Below, in pieces: positions 1 through 11,166 of a stretch of 64,000 nucleotides of DNA (position 1 is its first letter; each line of letters begins with the position of its first letter). The position numbers and the translations under genes are program-made. The stretch is taken from NCBI GenBank assembly GCA_035041965.1, contig JAPYMA010002982.1, forward strand, positions 1 through 64,000, written 5' to 3'. This DNA comes from Anisakis pegreffii (lineage: Eukaryota > Nematoda > Chromadorea > Rhabditida > Anisakidae). A model generated the notes under the pieces. It saw nothing but the letters and a program-made list of their open reading frames with translations, was not told the origin of the DNA and did not search any database.

Positions 1-546
1 TACTTGATAAGTTTGAGAAATCCATTTAAATGGGATGTGAAGCATTGTGGATTCTTCAGTTTTGTTTTGAATAGCTACCCTGGCATATGAAAAAAAATCC
101 TATAAAAATGAGTTTCAAGAACGTAGGGTATGAATCGCCTTATGAAGTTAGCGGTAGGTCTGGAAAGTTCGCCTGGACCACTCATCCTGTAGAGTCGTGT
201 CGCTGACTGGCGACTCGAAGTCTCAGGTGTTTGTGGTTACTCGCCGAAGCTTATCTATTAGCTAGTGTCATGATGGCATTCATACACTTCTATGATGACA
301 TCCTTATCTCCCATGCCAGTGCAGCTATTGTCCGTCATTAGCGCTGATAAGGTACTTGATAAGTTTGAGAAATCCATTCAAAGGGAATGTGAAGCATTAT
401 GGGTTCTCCAGTTTGTTAACTGGGAAACGTTTGAATATCATCAAATTTTAAAGTCATCGCCTTTGTTCGTAATAGTTGACCACTTCCGAGAGCTTATATC
501 CCGGGCCAGGATTGAACTGGATGACTGCGGTTTGGGCTGCGCATAG
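1..546 (+). mobile_element. decayed LTR-retrotransposon pol fragments (RT/RNase H-like)
   Basis: Two pieces resemble retrotransposon pol. Near 270-315 one frame reads FIHFYDDILI, like the catalytic YxDD loop of reverse transcriptase. From about 346 an open frame to 546 reads KSIQRECEALWVLQF and then SPLFVIVDH, which fits the spacing of RNase H in Ty3-like elements (conserved E in RE.xAL and D in TDH). Positions 1-60 repeat positions 352-411 with several substitutions and one in-frame stop. The RT-to-RNase H distance is far too short for an intact pol, and no LTRs or integrase were seen, so this is at most a rearranged relic. The match is by eye only; a chance resemblance is possible. Confidence 0.35.
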
Positions 547-704
547 AGGTTAGAACTTTCTCTTGACCGCTAACACAAGGTATTCTCAGGCTTGGAATGA
601 GTTGATATGTGTGTCCTCAATAAGGTGTTTCTGAGACAGCATTTTTGGGGTTATATTGTGAAATTTTCTCATATTTCATAATTTGAGCACTCAGATGATA
701 GGTT

Positions 705-1448
705 GAGGAATAATAATTTGATGATGTTAATTGTTGTTGATGACAACTTGTTTTATTGTCCCGTTGCCATGATTATTTCTTGTTTCTTGTGATGATTATT
801 TCGTGCCTTCATCACTTTGTTCATTCTGACGTTGTTCATTACCGTGTTTTTTTATGCTGTCGCACCAGGCATGATGAGGGGGAGTATTGCTAGGCATGAT
901 TTAGTGGCGTTCCATGATTGAGACAGAATCGCAAAATACGTAGAGAACCCTGCACAAATTATCCGGGTGCAATTGGACGTCACATGATAGGGACAGGCTC
1001 AAGTTTGATGCTTTTACCTGGACATAAGCTCATAACTTTGCTGAGATTTGGATAAATTTGGAAGTATCAATGGTGCGTGGCGCGACAGCTGTATTAAATG
1101 TTTTTCCACGTGTTACCACACATTACACCGAAATGGCCTGAAAGGATCAACGAGTCGTCAGGATCTGTCGAGTTTAGGATTGTCTTGGCAGCAAGTGTTG
1201 CAGTTTTGAGAAGATAGGTTCGAATGAATTCAAGTGCAGTGTAGGTTCTAGGATTGTTTACATCGCAGTTGGAGACTAAGAACTTGAAATTCAAAGACTT
1301 CTCGAAATATCGATTTGAGAAGGCATTTAGAAAATTTAATAATGCAAAACACTACTATTGATTCAGCAAAGTGTAAATGAAATGAGTAATGATGAATTGA
1401 GGAATATCTCATGAGAAGATCGCACACATAACTCAATCATAGTGAGAC
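705..1448. repeat. 0.7 kb dispersed repeat, copy 1
   Basis: This segment recurs in direct orientation at about 2285-2975. Long blocks match closely, for example the part around 866-975 against 2442-2550. The last third is more diverged and this copy is about 50 bases longer. Reading frames on both strands are broken and differ between the copies, so it looks like a non-coding repeat or dead element. No terminal inverted repeats or target duplications were recognised. Confidence 0.8.
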
Positions 1449-2284
1449 ATTTCTCGACCAATGAATTAGCTTCTTTCGAAGAACATGATGATATGACAAA
1501 AAACAAGAGTTTTCGAATAAGGGGATAGATCCTCTCGGAAGGTATGAAAAACATTTAGTTATTTAGCATAGCATAGGAATTTCAAAGCAAGTAGGGCATT
1601 CATGGTGTGGCGTGTAATGCATGTTAGCATAAATCCTACGATGAGATCAGTAGGTTAGAATGAGCATCACTGTTTGTGATTTACTAATATGCACAGAAAA
1701 GGTAACTGCATGTGAGTTATGTTCAATTTTTTCATCTGTGGAGGGCGTGCAACTTCGAAAAAACCATCTGCATTTCCCTCCAGCAGCCGTGAGTCATGCT
1801 TCGTATCGAAATCTTCAAGAGTATTAAGTTAGTGCTTCTGAATGTACATGCATGCTCTTCTTTCCTTCTATCTGAATTAAGATATTCGTGAATAACCACG
1901 CAAGGACTGTGGCCACTGTAATGGTAAGTGCTCAAGTACATGACAACTGTAATGGTAAATGTACATGCATGCTCCTCTTTCCAATTGTAATGCTCAAGCT
2001 GAACGTCATTTCATTCACTTCTCTGGTAGAAGCTTTTGAAAACTCAGGTCGCTCCACCTAGCATTCAGTAGAAACACATAATATCTCGACAGTGTTTCAC
2101 ATAACAACTCGCTTGATTCTGTTTCGTTATTAAGATATTCTTCCGGAATATGCTCATGTTATTTTGTTTTGATTGCCCGATTGGATGAAGGCATAGAAAT
2201 CCCGTGTTAATGTAAATTTTACGTAAATGATCTGCATGATTGCTCTCTTGCTGTTATTGTTGTTCATACATAGGCATGAAATAT
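1449..2284. other. spacer between repeat copies; small internal repeats only
   Basis: No gene seen. A 14-base word with the core GTACATGCATGCTC occurs near 1842 and again near 1960, each followed by a TCTTTCC-rich stretch. A short ACTGTAATGGTAA motif is also doubled around 1916-1957. Confidence 0.4.
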
Positions 2285-2975
2285 GGTAATTTGATAATGA
2301 TAATTGTTGTTTATGACAACTTGTTTGATTGTCCCGTTGCCATGATTATTTCTTGTTTCTGTGATGATTATTTCGTGTTTTCGTGCCTTCATCACATTGT
2401 TCATCCTGTCGTTGTTCATTACCGTTTTCTTTATGCTGTCGCACCAGGCATAATGAGGGGGAGTATTGCTAGGCATGATTTAGTGGCGTTCCATGATTGA
2501 GACAGAATCGCAAAATGCGTAGAGAATCCTGCACAAATTATCCGGGTGCAATTGGATGTCACATGATAAGGACAGGCTCAAGTTTGAAGCTCTTGCCTGG
2601 ACGTAAGCTCATAACTTTGTTGAATTTAGGATAAATTTGAAAATATGAATGATACGTGGCGCGACAGCTGCATAAACATTTTTCCACGTGTTACCACACA
2701 TCACACCGAAGTCACTTAAAAGGTTCGACGAGTACCTGTTTAGAATTGTAATGACGGCAGCTATTGGTTGTGATCTTACCACGATTGTTTGCCTTACAGG
2801 TAGAAAGAAAAACATGAAATTGAAAGGATTTTCGAACTATCAATTTGAGAAGCAATTTTAAATATGTGCTAGTGCAAGAAACTGCTAATGATATAGCAAA
2901 ATATGACTGAAATAACAAATCATAGATTGAGGGACATTTCATGAGAAGATCGTCACACATATCTTAAAGCGTAGT
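2285..2975. repeat. 0.7 kb dispersed repeat, copy 2
   Basis: Direct repeat of 705-1448, shorter by internal deletions. Both copies share a minus-strand peptide FGVMCGNTWKN, but the flanking frames are not conserved, so coding function is not supported. The two copies and the ~0.8 kb between them could come from one duplication or from two insertions of the same element. Confidence 0.8.
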
Positions 2976-3310
2976 AAAACAAATCTGAAGGAATGAATTA
3001 GATTGTGTCGAATATAGGAGGTTTCGAACACACTATTTGTGATCTGTCACTTATAACATAATATTAACATAAATAATAAATTAGCACTGAACGTTCCTTG
3101 CTCATATAAGTGTGTGTGACCGTTTCTGATTTTTCAACTCTTTTTGTCCGTGCTCCATTCGTTACGTTTTCGTTGATAGCGAGCATGGATAACTACCGTA
3201 AGTTGTGGGCGTGGCTAATTACTGTAGTCAACCACGGAGGTACTGCTTCCATTGGTTGCCACAGCTCTGGGCGTGGCTGATTACCGTATTCATTCAAAAT
3301 TCATCATATT

Positions 3311-3591
3311 TTCCTGAAACCTTCTGTGCTTGTAGAGAATTCAATTTTCTTCCCAATGAACTACTTATCATTGACCGATCAAATTTCTGTTCCAGCACTT
3401 TTTCCATTTCAATCGCTTGCAAAGGCATTATTTTTCCTTATGAAGGTTCATTTTAAGTTACAATCTCGAAAACTAACCAATGAATTTCCCTGAAACCTTC
3501 TGTGCTTGTAGAGAATTCAATTCTCTTTCCAATGTTTTACTTGGCATTGACCGATCAAATCTCTGTTCCGACACTTTTTCCACTTCAATTG
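3311..3591. repeat. imperfect tandem repeat, 176-bp period
   Basis: About 105 bases at 3311-3415 recur at 3487-3591 (anchor TGAAACCTTCTGTGCTTG at 3315 and 3491). A weaker third trace, TTTCTCTTCCCAATGA, lies near 3695. The unit also holds ATTGACCGATCAAAT in both copies. No coding frame is preserved across the copies. Confidence 0.8.
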
Positions 3592-4368
3592 ATCACATCA
3601 CTTTTATTTGATTGAAACTTCCCTGGTTAAACTTTTACTGCTCCATAAATGAGCCAATTCTTGTAGCCAGTCTTTGTCTGAACGTGGAAAATTTATTTCT
3701 CTTCCCAATGACACCTCATGTACACATTCAGGTCAGGTGTAGCCTTGAAATACGTCAAATTCCTGTGCCTCATCGATGAATTAATTCGCCCTGTTGGATC
3801 TCTTTTTCTCTGTGCTCTACCTGACCGCGTCGCTTCAAAAGTGCAATTTGGCTTCTGTTACCAACCCCCTTTAAACCGACGTGTGCTTATTCCAGTTGCT
3901 CTTAATGTGATCAATGTAATATTCAAAATCTGAATATGAATATAGTATGTTCGAGTTTATTTGAATATGAATGTTCCCTGATAACGTTGTTTTCTTGTGC
4001 ATATTTTGTTGGATTATGTTTAAGGAAGCGATCGTTATAGTGTGTCCGTCTTTTTAGTTTTGTTATTTTGTGTTACTGTCAAATGGAATTATATCACAGT
4101 GTCCCCTGAGATTCAACACCGATTACTTTTCATTTTTAAACCATTTTAAAATATTTGAGTTTTTTCCTGCACCCTTCAGTCCTGGAATAATTGAGTTTCA
4201 CACAAATTTACATCACTTGGCTCAGTGCGGCTCCGCTAAACCATTTACATCTGATTCCATAAACGGATCTAGCTGTTACGTTTCCAGTTCGTTTATTTTG
4301 ACCTCATCCGTATTCTGAACTCATCCAAACTCCCAACTGAATGTTACTGAAAAAGTTTTTCCATGTTT
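3592..4368. other. region upstream of the CRELD gene
   Basis: No gene recognised. Two unrecognised short open frames (3718-3933 and 4070-4318, +) lack splice-phase links to a neighbour. The promoter of the downstream gene probably lies here, but no core element could be identified. Confidence 0.4.
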
Positions 4369-4371
4369 CAG
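4362..4371 (+). promoter_or_regulatory. probable spliced-leader acceptor of the CRELD gene
   Basis: A good 3' splice site (TTTTTCCATGTTTCAG, ending at 4371) lies nine bases before the ATG at 4381. No upstream coding exon with a matching donor was found, so the simplest reading is trans-splicing of a leader to a very short 5' UTR, common in nematodes. Confidence 0.6.
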
Positions 4372-4380
4372 TGATGCAAT

Positions 4381-7364
4381 ATGACAGCAAGTGTTCATGA
4401 CGCCATGCGTAAGGCTGTTTTGCTACTCTTGCTGCATGTGTACATCGTCGTTTCGGCGAAGAATGATCGTTGCTTGTATTGCTCTCTGATCGTTGAAACC
4501 TTCAAAAGAGTTCGTTTTTTTGTCTCAATTTTGTGTTCATTCAGCCTCTTTAGGCTCGATATCGTGTTCTAGAGCATATATTCGAATTCTCAAACTGAGT
4601 ATAAAATTTAATGCATGGCTGGGATTATTTGTTACCAGTTCCATGTGAGGTGATCTATGAAAATCAGTTTCGCTTAAGATTGATGGTTTTTCGTTTGGTT
4701 GAGTCTAATCGATGATGAGCAGCTACTTAGAGTCACGTTCATTTCACTCCACATTAGTCATACCGTTCATTTTTCATTAAATTATGCTTCGGATTGATTT
4801 CAGGGTATGAAAAAAACTGAAAATCAACATTTCGCTGGAGGCAATACAGAATGGGAAGAGAAGAATTTGGGTAAATTTGCCAAAAGGTTGAGCCAAACGA
4901 TATTTTCTCGATTTATTAATTTACCTATCTTTTTGTTCGAAGGAGAATTGTTGAAGAGAATCGAATAAGAGAATTGTCACATTTTGTAATCAGTAATCAA
5001 GAATGGTAATAATCGGTAAATAAGAGAACGTAATCAGAACTAAAGCATCCTTTCGTGATCTTCATCTATCTGATAGTGAATATTTGTTTTCGATTACGTT
5101 CACTTGATGCCTGTATATAATTGAGAAGCCATCTGAATTCTGTACTGTAAACAGATTGAACGTTAGCCTTCAGTGAATGTAAATAAAATTTAATTTCAGT
5201 GAGACACGATTGGTTGAAATAATGGAGGACCTGTGTAAATTAAAAACAATTGATGAACCTTTGAGGCACAGATTCGATGTTGGTAAGGACACTGAATTCA
5301 AGGTGTGTTAGCTGATTCCCTCATTGAGAAAGATTTGTCATTGCTTTGTAAAAAAGAAATGTCCTCCTGCAAATTTTTTTTGGATTTAAATCTTATGTGA
5401 GAAGATGTCAAAGTTTTTAGTGCCAACAGATGGTAGAAGAACACGAGGAAGCGATTGAAAACTGGTACTTTCATAAGCAAAAGTCTGATCCGGACATGTA
5501 CACTTGGTTGTGTCTAGAGAAACTGAGTGTTTGTTGTCGTAGTGGTCATTATGGTAAGGACTGTAAACCGTGCCCTGGTGTCGATAAGGGATTACCGGTC
5601 TGTTTTGGAAGAGGATCGTGTAATGTGAGTGATTAGCGATTGATAGTCCGTTTTTCAGTAACGATTCTGATGAAAACGTTCCAAGTTCTGAAGTTCTAAA
5701 AAATCTTTTCGATATAAACTTCGATGTTTTCAAAGATCTGAACTATGTCGAGCAAAATCTTTTCTCTTCGACGCAATTGAATTTTACGGTTGAGATACTA
5801 CTGAAAATGTCCCTTCTCACTGAACAGTGACGATTCATTTGATGAGGTCATTTGTGTGGTATATTCTATTCCGGTTCGAGTTGTCAGTTGGATCAGTGAA
5901 TTTGATACTGACGAGATTTTGTACGGTAGTGAATTGAATCCTTGTTCAGTTAATTAATCATGGAATTATTTGAAGGGTGATGGATCTCGGCAAGGTGATG
6001 GAAAATGCAAATGTGAAACGGGTTATGTTGGCTTCATGTGTAGTAATTGTGATGCAAATTATTTCGCGGTCCAGAAAACTCCAAACTCAATTGAATGTAA
6101 AGGTGAAAGGATGTTATTTATTCATGAGTTTCATCTGTTTTTCAGTAATGAATTCAAAATGCAAACATACGATCAAAATTTTTGTTTGCGCTTAAAATAT
6201 GTTTTTACTAAGAAATGCGGAAAATTTTAGAATGCCATCCGGCGTGTAAGGGTGGTTGCGATAATGAAGGAGCAGTCGGATGCAAGGAATGCCGTAGTGG
6301 ATGGATAATGGATGCGAGTGAGGGATGTAAAGGTGTGTGATTGGGTTTTTGTTAGATTTATTTATTGCCTATATTGTTTTAGTTGATCAATTTATCTGGT
6401 AGTATTCGGGTAGATCAGCAGTGGATTTAGTTTTCTGTCAGAATTTTTGAAACATAAAAATCAATTTTCTCTGTCGTTGAAGTTTCATTATTGTAAAAAA
6501 TCCATTCAACTGATTGTTTCCAATGGAATCTTATGTATCTTATGAAATCTTATAAATCATTAATTGTCTTAAAATTACTGTGGAACAAATTCTGAAGTAG
6601 TTCAATATATCGTATATTTGAATTGCTACAAATAACCAGCTGGTTTTGAAGATGTAGATGAATGCGAGGACGAGGGAAGATGCCCTGGAGAGCATGCTAT
6701 TTGTATCAACACGATTGGATCATACCAATGTTCATGTGAGCTCGGCTTCGTACGTGATTCGAATGGCACGTGTGTTTTGGATGTTCAAGGTAACTATCCA
6801 ATTACACAAACAGATTGATTTTTTTCCTACATCATATTCCATTTGGCAGTTTTTGAAGTCAACTTTCATACGTTCAGCGTTCATATTATAATGTGTTCTT
6901 TGGATCACCCGGCATAATTTTCGGGTTTGGAAACATGAAACTCAAATTGCATTGGAAAAAATGCGTCTTGATATCCGTATGAATGTTAAGTAAATGCCCG
7001 TATCGTTCGCTCAATGATCTGATTATTATTACTTGCAACCATTCCATAGTTTTCAATCCTTATTGTCTGCTTCTAGAGTCTGATATGTTTTACTCGTTTT
7101 GAGGCAGTTGACTACTGCGACGAATTTCTGACATTTTTGTGGGTGAGGATATTTTCAGCGGATCACGTAGACATGTGGTTACGACCAGACGTATTGCTTC
7201 GTTCAATAGCACTCACAAGTTTCTGTATTCTCTTACCGATTGTTATTTGGAGGCGTTCAATTGGCTTGCTTATATTTGCGTTAATTTGCCTTCTCATCGT
7301 TGTGTACATCGAATTTTGGGTCGATCACACAACCATGCCTCAGTTCTCACAGAATATCTTTTGA
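4381..7364 (+). CDS. crld-1: CRELD-type cysteine-rich EGF-domain ER protein, membrane isoform
   Basis: Eight exons: 4381-4509, 4804-4886, 5200-5302, 5421-5624, 5976-6102, 6231-6332, 6640-6789, 7108-7364; all phases agree and give 384 residues. The order matches CRELD proteins. A signal peptide spans about residues 1-26. It is followed by the CLYCSLIVETF motif, then FAGGNTEWEEKNL, SETRLVEIMEDLC and a WE-type block (EHEEAIENWYF...WLCLEKLSVCC). Next come CxxC-rich furin/EGF-like modules (residues ~145-250) and one calcium-binding EGF domain (DVDECEDEGRCPGEHAICIN, ~252-296). The last exon adds two hydrophobic segments (~332-347 and 350-371) with RR between them, as in membrane CRELD1. The family assists folding of secreted and membrane proteins; in C. 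elegans it promotes acetylcholine-receptor maturation. Only one calcium-binding EGF domain is present, against two in human CRELD1. The symbol follows the C. elegans family member; strict orthology is inferred. Confidence 0.93.
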
Positions 7365-8722
7365 AGTGTGCATTTGAATTTCGCTTGTGATCTCTTTTCG
7401 TTATTTATTTGTTAATCGAAAATTAGAAAATGGAAAAAGAATTCATTTTCATTGTTTGTAACGATCAGAAGAAATACTTTTGATTTAGTTGTTCGTTTTG
7501 TTCATTTCTCTACAATTTTGGTGAGTGATTCATTTCTATAACGGAATTATTGTTGAGAACAAATATGCATTCTTTCGGTTGTTACCGGTGTTGTCCCCAT
7601 TGATAACATTTTGTTGATGAATTTAAGGCGCATATTCGACGCTTGTTGACTGCAACAATGTGATTAATCAGTTTCGATTAATTTTTGGTGCAATAGCGTC
7701 AGAAGAGAGTAGATTTTAGTTGGCTGAATTATTCAATTCATGAGTTTGCGTAGACTGAAAAATTTCATTGGATTCAATACGTTCGGTTTTTTGCTGTTTC
7801 AACGGTGAGGTTGTTGCGTTTGAAAATAGCGAGGTTACATTGTCAGAAATGGTGAACATTTTGATGTTGCTGCCGCTCTCTGTCCCTAACGATGGATACT
7901 ATTTTTGTCTCCAGTCACAATTCATTCATATTAATGTTTGCTTGAAATATTGTTTCGTTGATTTTGTTCGTTGCATTAAAGTAAAACTTTTCGCTTTTAT
8001 TAATGATTTCAATTCGTTTCGTTCGTTCAAATCACAAATAATTCTTTACGGATTTTCATTCATTCATGTAGTGTTTAAATTTCAACATTTAGCAGTCAAC
8101 AGTACAATTATATTAGGTGGACAATAGGCAGTAGGCACCGTGAGGTTTCCGTCATTTTCTTCAGCATATGATCGTTGAGTGTTTCAGTCAGAATGGATTT
8201 GAGTATGAGTTGCTGGTAGATTGCATTCGAATGTACACAATATCCAGATAGATCACATATCAAAAACTTTTTCTCTTGCATCTAACAACTGCTTCCAACA
8301 GTTTTTGTTGAACAGCATGGGAACAGATTTTTCATCATTTTAAAGGATTTGCGTATTTTCGCATATTTCTTTGAATTTCCAATTAAATAATGATTTGAGG
8401 TTTGGTTTATGTGTTATGTGCGCAGTGCTTGAATGTTTTGATTCTATTGTAATAATAAGTGGGTAATTAAGTATGCATGCGGTATAATCAAAGTATGATC
8501 ATGGTCATGTGAGCTGATTAGTTCCCATACAACTTCTTGTAGCATCAGCTGCAAAGCTTCACAATTTTTTCTTCATCGTTCGTCTTCACTTACAATTAAT
8601 ATCAACTGCAGCTATCATTTACGGTTCTAAGACGTTTCAAATTTTAGCAGTATCATCGGAATGAAATTCATCAGTGTTGTTTCGTTGACTTCTTACGATT
8701 TTCGTCACCTCTACGGCCTTAG
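7365..8722 (+). other. 3' UTR of membrane isoform / long intron of soluble isoform
   Basis: No separate gene recognised. An open frame at 7768-8127 (+) is AT-rich and low-complexity and has no family motif. A canonical AATAAA after the stop at 7364 was not found. Confidence 0.5.
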
Positions 8723-8940
8723 GGTGTGGAGAAATTGAGTGGATACCCGAAGAAATTCCTGAACTTTCAGCACAACAGCAACTGGACAATGAAGGAGCCT
8801 CCCAGGACAACTCAACGGCAACTGCTCTTCCATTGACCGATAAACTGACAACAAATTCAACGAGTGTACAAGATGAAGAAGTGCAAAGTCATATGTCACC
8901 CAATGAAACGCCATTTGTGGATGACAAACTAGAATTATGA
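8723..8940 (+). CDS. crld-1: alternative last exon of the CRELD gene (soluble isoform)
   Basis: This exon follows an acceptor ending at 8722 (ctacggccttAG) and starts with the two bases needed to complete the split codon left by exon 7 at 6789, so it can replace the exon at 7108-7364 in phase. It encodes about 72 residues, CGEIEWIPEEIPEL onward. They are acidic and Ser/Thr/Asn-rich with three N-glycosylation sequons (NST, NST, NET), have no hydrophobic segment, and end in DDKLEL. The resulting protein would be about 371 residues and luminal. The C-terminal KLEL resembles a weak KDEL-type retrieval signal. C. elegans crld-1 is also reported to make membrane and non-membrane forms. Coding is supported by phase, composition and the clean stop; use of the exon is inferred. 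Confidence 0.75.
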
Positions 8941-9259
8941 TGAATTCGGAGAATCGTGGAATGCTGTACTATTAATCTGTTTCGTTTTTGTCGTTGAAGT
9001 TTCGTTTCGATTGATTCCGGTGATAATCGTTGTTGTGCTTGTTGCTCAACTATATGAAAGTGCACTTAATCCTTGCCTCTTTATTAGATTTACCCGTTGT
9101 CCATATATGAATACTATCAATCTCGACTAACTCATTGAGAGTTGATTCTCTTCAAATTTCGACTCTATAATGATCATAAAGGGTCACTAACCTAATCAAA
9201 CATCTGTTAACTGCAATTATTGAATCATTGACAATTCAAAATGTGTTTCGGATGAGAAA
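8941..9259. other. downstream flank of CRELD; no gene seen
   Basis: AT-rich sequence after the soluble-isoform stop. No canonical polyadenylation signal, repeat or coding frame was recognised. Confidence 0.4.
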
Positions 9260-9577
9260 TTATCTAATAGGTCTTACTGTAAGTGTTTCTTGGATCTTGA
9301 TATTGCATGGTATCTCAATGCTTTCGTACAATCCAGCTGAATCGGTGAATTTCAATTCGATGTGATCGATTTGAATGAAAGTGTTCCGTTGACGTTGCGG
9401 AATGATTCGAACGTAGTCTTTTAAGCGGAAAGCTTTAAAACGTCTCACGATGCTTGCAACTTTTTTGAATATCGTTGAATGTGGTTGTGCAATAGTCTTG
9501 TTACCTTTCATTTTATTGTTGTTTGTTGAAGGTTTGCAAAAAGGAATCTGTGATACTAACTTATGTTTGTTTCTCAT
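9260..9577 (-). CDS. unrecognised open frame, possible exon
   Basis: An open frame of up to 105 codons on the minus strand. Its second half (FRLKDYVRIIPQRQRNTF, then IQIDHIELKFTDSAGLYESI) has balanced composition and GAA/GGA-style codons like the real exons nearby, rather than the low-complexity look of chance frames. It lies downstream of the PTR gene on the same strand. No domain was recognised and no partner exon was found, so it may be a small gene, a terminal exon of an unseen gene or chance. Confidence 0.3.
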   Translation of the reverse strand: MRNKHKLVSQIPFCKPSTNNNKMKGNKTIAQPHSTIFKKVASIVRRFKAFRLKDYVRIIPQRQRNTFIQIDHIELKFTDSAGLYESIEIPCNIKIQETLTVRPIR

Positions 9578-9838
9578 TGGAACTTTGTTATTTCTTCATT
9601 AAATTTAAGAGAACATTATGTGCTTCACTGATGTACTCGTGTCATAACCTTGTTTGCTGTGATAAACATTTCATGTGTGCATTGTTGAAGAATGCTGGAA
9701 CTGAGCGATATCATGGATTCATTTTATTGTTGGAATTTTTGAGCTTTAGGTTTGTTTTGCAAACTCTAGTGGCGTAACACAAAATTGCTGACTGAAGCTC
9801 GCAAATTATCGAGATAATATCTAACGACAGCTTATCAT

Positions 9839-10162
9839 ATGATAGAAATTTGTTCATATCCTCGAGAAAAGGGTGTCACTAAATCAATACGTCCACCTCA
9901 ATATAAAAACCGAATTTCTGCTGGACAAGTGGATGATTTGATACTTGAAACTTTTAATTTAGTAATAGTTGAAATTTTAATAAGTCCGAAAAAAGATTCG
10001 TTGAAACGTTTGATAGTTATTCATAAATACTATCGACCACTGTCGATAACAGATGATTTCGAAGTGAGAATGCAAATAAGTGAATTGTTTTATGTATTAA
10101 ATGAATGCAGCGAAACATACATCAAACAATGTATAATACAAAATGTGAAACTGATGCAATAA
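9839..10162 (+). CDS. unrecognised 107-codon open frame
   Basis: An uninterrupted frame from ATG to TAA in the convergent interval between CRELD and PTR. It is rich in Ile, Leu and Lys with many A/T-ending codons. No signal peptide, membrane segment or known motif is apparent, and there is no linked exon. A shorter unrecognised frame follows at 10326-10535. Probably chance. Confidence 0.15.
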   Translation: MIEICSYPREKGVTKSIRPPQYKNRISAGQVDDLILETFNLVIVEILISPKKDSLKRLIVIHKYYRPLSITDDFEVRMQISELFYVLNECSETYIKQCIIQNVKLMQ

Positions 10163-10797
10163 ACGAGCAGAATATTCTGTTGTACAATGGAAATGAAACA
10201 ATCATAAGTGATAACAATAACTAAATAATGCGGTGAATAAAGCTGAAATGTAGACAAAATGTAGACAAATTAGATGAAATGAAAGGAAGTGAACATATTT
10301 AAGAAGAAGAAAAAGAAACAGCACAATGAACGCAATTGGTCAGTCGTTGTACAAATGGATAAACGACATCGCATTAGCTGAATGCGTTGAATATCAGATA
10401 CAGTTGTTGGTAATGAAATGGAGAAAGGTGTTTATAAACCCGTTAATTTATAACACAGCTTTGTCAAGCAATGTTGGTGGAACTCATGGTAGCAATTTAT
10501 TCAATGTAAACTCCATCAATTCATCACAATTGTAAATTTTTGCAATCGCAATGAAACAAAGCAAAAAAATGCTACTCAAAACAATAAGCACATTCAAATT
10601 GCTTTCTCAATTGACTGAGAATGCTGTCTGTGTGGACGTAAGACGCAGGCAGTGTCATGGAAGAATGTTGATCACAAAAAGTCGATCATGTGCAGAGTCA
10701 AAAAGCCATGTATTTGAAAAGTGCTGATGTGAGATTAAATGTTCATATCGGTTTTGAGTCAGGTTCAATCAACTGTCAGTGAAGTTGAAACAGTTCG

Positions 10798-10909
10798 AGT
10801 CCTTCGTGGGCAACTACAGTTTGAAGCGTTCCCGTGGGGAACTACAGCTTGTTGCGTTCCCGCGGGGAACTACAGCTTGAAGCGTTCCCGTGGGGAACTG
10901 CAGTTTGAA
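10798..10909. repeat. 28-bp minisatellite, four copies
   Basis: Four head-to-tail 28-base units at 10798, 10826, 10854 and 10882, with consensus core CGTTCCCGTGGGGAACTACA. Each unit contains the inverted pair GTTCCCGYGGGGAAC, so every unit can form a small hairpin. The GC-rich unit stands out from its AT-rich surroundings. The period is not a multiple of three, so it is not a protein repeat. Confidence 0.9.
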
Positions 10910-11160
10910 ACGTTCATCGGGTCGCATTGATTCACCAAGAAGAAAATGTGAATAGTGCTTCTCACCTACTTGAATGAATTCCATATGTATATTAAGCTGA
11001 CAAACATGGTGACAAATGATACATAAATGAATTCAATATTTCGGAAATATCGCATCAATATTTCAGAAATTGTTTGCTTCAGCAATACCTTCTTCGCACC
11101 AAAATCACCGTTATTTCCGTTTGATCACCGAGATGCATCATCATTCACCACTGGTAGAAC

Positions 11161-11166
11161 TTTATT
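11161..11166 (-). terminator. possible polyadenylation signal of the PTR gene
   Basis: AATAAA on the minus strand about 280 bases after the PTR stop codon. It is the closest canonical hexamer noticed; its use is inferred. Confidence 0.35.

Noticed and set aside
1094..1436. Minus-strand frames inside the 0.7 kb repeat
   Set aside because: The second repeat copy does not keep the frames, so coding is not supported.
9523..9777. Plus-strand cysteine- and phenylalanine-rich frame
   Set aside because: Low-complexity AT-rich translation with no motif; typical of chance frames here.
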